64,000 bases of DNA, taken from assembly GCA_965226775.1 (NCBI GenBank), contig CBDDEI010000002.1, positions 1,178,001-1,242,000 of the forward strand. Reading direction: 5' to 3'. Shown piece after piece: positions 61,510-64,000 of this stretch. The notes beneath the pieces are model-generated. The model had not been told where the DNA came from. It saw only the letters and a list, made by a program, of their open reading frames with translations, and did not search any database. A program made the position numbers and the translations under genes. The DNA is from CBDDEI01 sp965226775. Its GTDB lineage: Bacteria > Chloroflexota > Dehalococcoidia > SHYD01. Position 1 is the first letter of the stretch, and each line of letters begins with the position of its first letter.

Positions 61510-62619
61510 CTAATCTTGATGGCTGCTCTGGAAATGATGGCGCGCTATCGCTACTGTTACCATGCCGATGACCTGCTTGGGTACCAGCAGCTCCTCCGCG
61601 CCTGCGGCTAGGAGTGACGCTTGCTCCGACACGCCTGCTACGCCGATAAGCCGCGCCGCTGCGGATGGTGACACAGCCCCCTGCGCGCCGTTTAGCTGCT
61701 CCTGCGTGTAGTACTCGACAGGCACGCGCAGCTCCTGTGCCAGCTCTGTGATGCCGGCCTCGTCGCGCTTAAGGTCGATGGTAGCCAGCGCGCGGATGCT
61801 TTGCATGGAGAGCCCCTGCGCTGCTAGGGTCCGCTCCACCGCGTCTCGTAGCGCCGATGCCGGCGTCCCTTTGGTGCAGCCCACGCCCACGGCCAGACTC
61901 CCCGGTCGATAGATCACGCTCTTGCTCAGGAGATCGGCGTGCTCGTCGCTCAGCGTGCGATCGGTAATGATAAGCGCAGCGGCAGGGTCGGCGGCGGTCA
62001 GGGCGTCCAGCGTTGGGTAGGTGCGAATGTTCTGAGGCAGCGGCTTGTCCGCAGGCCACCAGCCGGGCTCGCCCGTTTCCTGCAGGACGCCCACCGGCTC
62101 CTGGTTCACCACCGATGCGCTCACCTTGGTCACGTTGGCCCAGGAGGCGGTCTCGATAGCCCAGCCGAACTCGTGGCCCAGCATATCCACCGCAATGGTC
62201 TCACCCACGTCAGAGGCGGTGGTGATGACCGGCTCCGCGCCCATTAGCTGGGCTACCCGGCGAGTCAGCGCGTTAGCGCCGCCCAGGTGGCCGGACAGCA
62301 CTGCGATGGCGTAACGGGCGCGGTCGTCCACTACTACTACGGCGGGATCGACCTTCTTGTCCTGTAGGTGCTTGGTGAGCATGCGGATGACTGCGCCCAA
62401 GGAGATGAAGAAGATAAGGCCATCGTATTTAGGGAAGACCTCCGCAATCAAGTCCATCACCGTTGTGGGGTAGGCTGCTCCTGAGGGCGCGTCCCCCGAG
62501 AACTTGCCGTTGATGAAGAAATCGGCCTCAGGCATGAGCGCGTGCAACTGCTCGCCCAGCGCGGCTCCGTGCTTGGTGATGGTGATGATGGCGTAGCGTT
62601 CAGGTGCTTGTAAGGTCAT
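61510..62619 (-). CDS. cbiG: cobalt-precorrin-5A hydrolase
   Basis: A 369-aa CbiG that opens the delta-lactone of cobalt-precorrin-5A, releasing acetaldehyde. It has the N-terminal domain (YAIITITKHGAALGEQL, FFISLGAVIRMLTKHLQDK, SGHLGGANALTRRVAQ) and the C-terminal CbiG_C domain (GSLAVGVGCTKGTPASALRDAVERTL). The ATG at 62619 abuts a palindromic repeat whose GGGAGAGGG on this strand may serve as the SD. It marks an oxygen-independent corrin pathway. Confidence 0.94.
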   Translation of the reverse strand: MTLQAPERYAIITITKHGAALGEQLHALMPEADFFINGKFSGDAPSGAAYPTTVMDLIAEVFPKYDGLIFFISLGAVIRMLTKHLQDKKVDPAVVVVDDRARYAIAVLSGHLGGANALTRRVAQLMGAEPVITTASDVGETIAVDMLGHEFGWAIETASWANVTKVSASVVNQEPVGVLQETGEPGWWPADKPLPQNIRTYPTLDALTAADPAAALIITDRTLSDEHADLLSKSVIYRPGSLAVGVGCTKGTPASALRDAVERTLAAQGLSMQSIRALATIDLKRDEAGITELAQELRVPVEYYTQEQLNGAQGAVSPSAAARLIGVAGVSEQASLLAAGAEELLVPKQVIGMVTVAIARHHFQSSHQD

Positions 62620-62785
62620 ACCCTCTCCCCCTGACCCCCTCTCCCTAACAGGGAGAGGGGGAAGAGAAAATCAGAATAACGGGGGCACATCCCCCTATCC
62701 CCCTGCCTGAGGGGATTTCCCCTCAGGGCTCCCCTGCGTTGCTCCCTCTCCCTGTGGGAGAGGGCTGGGGTGAGGGTTCCCGCCT
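62619..62785. repeat. cluster of three GC-rich palindromes between cobM and cbiG
   Basis: Three hairpins are packed here: CCCCTCTCCCT/AGGGAGAGGGG at 62636-62660, CCTGAGGGG/CCCCTCAGG at 62706-62727, and CCCTCTCCC/GGGAGAGGG at 62744-62764. The outer sequence (ACCCTCACCCCAGCC on the minus strand) matches a common extragenic palindrome seen in many bacteria. The cobM reading frame runs into it (tail PSPQPSPTGRGS), so the element extended or replaced the cobM 3' end. Confidence 0.85.
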
Positions 62786-63626
62786 GGCGATGCTTGGCTT
62801 CCAGTCTGAGCCGCGGCGGAAGCTGTGAGTGAAGTCGGCGTCGTAGAGGCGGGAGCGGTGCTCCTCCGACAAGCGGTGCTCCTCCGACGCCCGCAGGCCG
62901 GGGTCGAGCGCCTCGCCCACCAGTACGATGGACTGGGTATGGATGCCCGCCGCTTTCACTTTGTCCGCGATGTCCGCCAACGTCCCGGTGACAACATACT
63001 TGGTCGGGCCAAGAGGCCTTGTGCACCACTGCCGCGGGCGTCTCGGGCGGGTAGCCGCCTTCCAGCAGTCCATCCACCAGCTTGTGCATGAGGGTGATAC
63101 TCAGGAAGAAGGCCATGGTTGCCTGGTGGGCGGCCAGGTCTGCCAGCTGCTCTTTAGGAGGCATGGGCGTGCGACCGCCCACGCGCGTCACGATAACTGA
63201 TTGCACCATGTCTGGCACCGTTAGCTCCACGCCCAACGCGGCGGCTGCAGCCACGAAAGAGGTCACGCCGGGGACGATCTCCCAGGCGATGCCGTGGCGC
63301 TCCAGCACGGCTATCTGCTCCAGCACCGCGCCAAAGATGCTGGGGTCGCCGGTGTGGACGCGGGCTATGAGCTTGCCCTCGGCGGCGGCCGCTACCATGA
63401 GGTCGCAGATTTGCTCCAGCGTGAGGCCGGCGCTGCGGTGGATGGTTGCGCCGGGCTTCGCCAGCGAGGCGATCTCAGGGTTGACCAAAGAGTCGGTGTA
63501 GATGATGACGTCTGCCTCGCGAATGAGGCGCGTTGCCTTGACGGTGAGCAAGTCTAAGGCGCCCGGCCCCGCGCCGATGAAGTAGACCTGCGGGGTGGAG
63601 TTACTCATGGCCGTTGGATTGGTCAT
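62723..63626 (-). pseudogene. cobM: precorrin-4 C11-methyltransferase, frameshifted
   Basis: The first 200 codons are a good CobM/CbiF: VYFIGAGPGALDLLTVKATRLI, VHTGDPSIFGAVLEQIAVL and PGVTSFVAAAAALGVELT. Near 63001-63005, after KASWPDQ, the frame shifts. The family sequence continues in another frame as KYVVTGTLADIADKVKAAGIHTQSIVLVGEAL, reaching SRLYDADFTHSFR. A 2-base loss or 1-base gain would explain it. An 18-bp tandem repeat (62854-62888) adds SEEHRL, and the tail is palindromic repeat sequence down to a stop at 62723. Either a pseudogene or a sequence error. It starts at the repeated region. Confidence 0.85.
62854..62888. repeat. 18-bp-period tandem repeat in cobM
   Basis: A 17-base unit (AGCGGTGCTCCTCCGAC) occurs at 62854-62870 and 62872-62888. 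It duplicates the residues SEEHR near the C-terminus of the cobM product. Confidence 0.9.
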
Positions 63627-63929
63627 GCTGCGGACTCGCTTGGGGCGCGGGCAACAAATTCGCCATCCGGAGCGTTTGCGGTGGATTCTTCGCTGCGCTC
63701 AGAATGACAGGGTGTGTGGGGTTCATCTTCTGCCGATACCTTCTTTACGTAAATGGAATAGTCTAAGGCGCCCGGCCCCGCGCCGATGAAGTAGACCTGC
63801 GGGGTGGAGTTATGCATGGCCGTTGGATTGGTCATGCTGAGGACTCGCTTGGGGCGCGGGCAACAAATTCGCCATCCGGAGCGTTGGCTGTGGATTCTTC
63901 GCTGCGCTCAGAATGACAGGGTGTGTGGT
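63551..63929. repeat. 209-bp tandem duplication of the cobM 5' end
   Basis: 63551-63720 and 63760-63929 are near-identical (offset 209). Each copy holds the cobM N-terminus on the minus strand (MTNPTAM...STPQVYFIGAGPGALD) followed by CGGAGCG and the palindromic core ending CAGAATGACAGGGTGTGTGG. Only the right-hand base changes differ. A third, shorter, diverged copy of the repeat core continues to the window edge. Confidence 0.92.
63623..63835 (-). pseudogene. truncated cobM N-terminal copy
   Basis: The minus-strand frame begins MTNPTAMHNSTPQVYFIGAGPGALD, identical to the start of cobM but for one residue, then changes to SIYVKKVSAEDEPHT and ends in the palindromic repeat. It is the duplicated 5' end only, about 25 codons of CobM, and cannot make an enzyme. 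Confidence 0.85.
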
Positions 63930-63989
63930 GGTTCATCTTCCACATTCGGAGCGTTGGCCGTGGTTTTTTTGCTTTGCTCAGAATGACAG
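63683..63989. repeat. three copies of the TTCTTCGC...CAGAATGACA repeat core
   Basis: Copies lie at 63683-63709, 63892-63918 and, with changes (TTTTTTGCTTTGCTC), at 63961-63989. They share the arm sequence of the palindrome at 10913-10992. Together with the 209-bp duplication they suggest recombination between repeats at this edge. Confidence 0.85.
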
Positions 63990-64000
63990 GGTGTGCGAGG

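Noticed and set aside
63551..64000. Possible CRISPR-like array at the right edge
   Set aside because: Units are about 209 bp and contain gene fragments and palindromes, not short direct repeats with unique spacers; no cas genes are near.

Overview
The window looks like a chromosomal segment of a member of the Chloroflexota, most likely a free-living, respiring relative of the Dehalococcoidia. This is inferred from gene content, not from a marker phylogeny. The support is a form II CoxL-type molybdenum hydroxylase operon, the SCO1664/DUF3090 pair (known mainly from Actinobacteria and Chloroflexota), a UPF0182 membrane protein, a TIGR01906/DUF1461 protein, a DUF6391 protein, a T-box-controlled thrS, many TTG/GTG starts with good Shine-Dalgarno (SD) sites, and a moderately high GC content. 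There is no rRNA, CRISPR array, transposase or recognisable prophage. Coding density is high and most genes are housekeeping.

Layout. 1-670: short, poorly supported plus-strand reading frames, possibly a decayed gene. 1.08-8.6 kb: a cytochrome c lipoprotein and a CoxG-like protein on the minus strand, divergent from a plus-strand coxS-coxL-coxM-moxR-VWA operon for a molybdopterin/FAD/2Fe-2S hydroxylase and its maturation factors. 8.7-15.6 kb: T-box leader and thrS, a DUF4440 gene lying between two copies of an SDR 3' end, an SDR, a solitary OppD-type ATPase, holA, a CDP-alcohol phosphatidyltransferase and a DUF6391 protein. 15.8-20.6 kb: a second AAA+/VWA pair (magnesium-chelatase type) and an inositol-monophosphatase-family enzyme. 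20.6-25.4 kb: SCO1664 and DUF3090 proteins, ComB, a MIP18/DUF59 protein, a D,D-carboxypeptidase and a retropepsin/DUF5678-like pair. 25.4-33.4 kb: argS with a coupled monooxygenase-like gene, a cupin, recG, the DegV/FakA pair and rpmB. 33.4-46.0 kb: a long minus-strand run, argC-argJ-argB-UPF0182-argD-hydrolase-argG-slipin-argH-rpe, covering arginine synthesis except argA/argF. 46-58.2 kb: EamA and MFS transporters with an MFS remnant, an SDR, a GNAT, Amt, a lipoprotein, a methyltransferase, small membrane proteins, two tandem LigB-type dioxygenases, tRNA-Pro(CGG) and DUF805. 58.4-64 kb: mazG, a TIGR01906 protein and the corrinoid genes cobM-cbiG-cobJ. Here cobM is frameshifted, its 3' end is fused to palindromic repeats, and its 5' end is duplicated in a 209-bp tandem repeat.

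How the genes work together. CoxSLM with MoxR/VWA and CoxG form one oxidoreductase assembly unit. FakA and DegV together make a fatty-acid kinase. The arg run makes arginine from glutamate and sits near argS. CobM-CbiG-CobJ are consecutive steps of corrin-ring methylation and contraction. No clearly new defence or mobile system was found. The unusual items are repeat-driven rearrangements (10.8-11.5 kb, 20.8 kb, 62.6-64 kb), two apparent frameshifts (54.4 kb, 63.0 kb), the retropepsin pair, and arginine genes interleaved with large membrane proteins.
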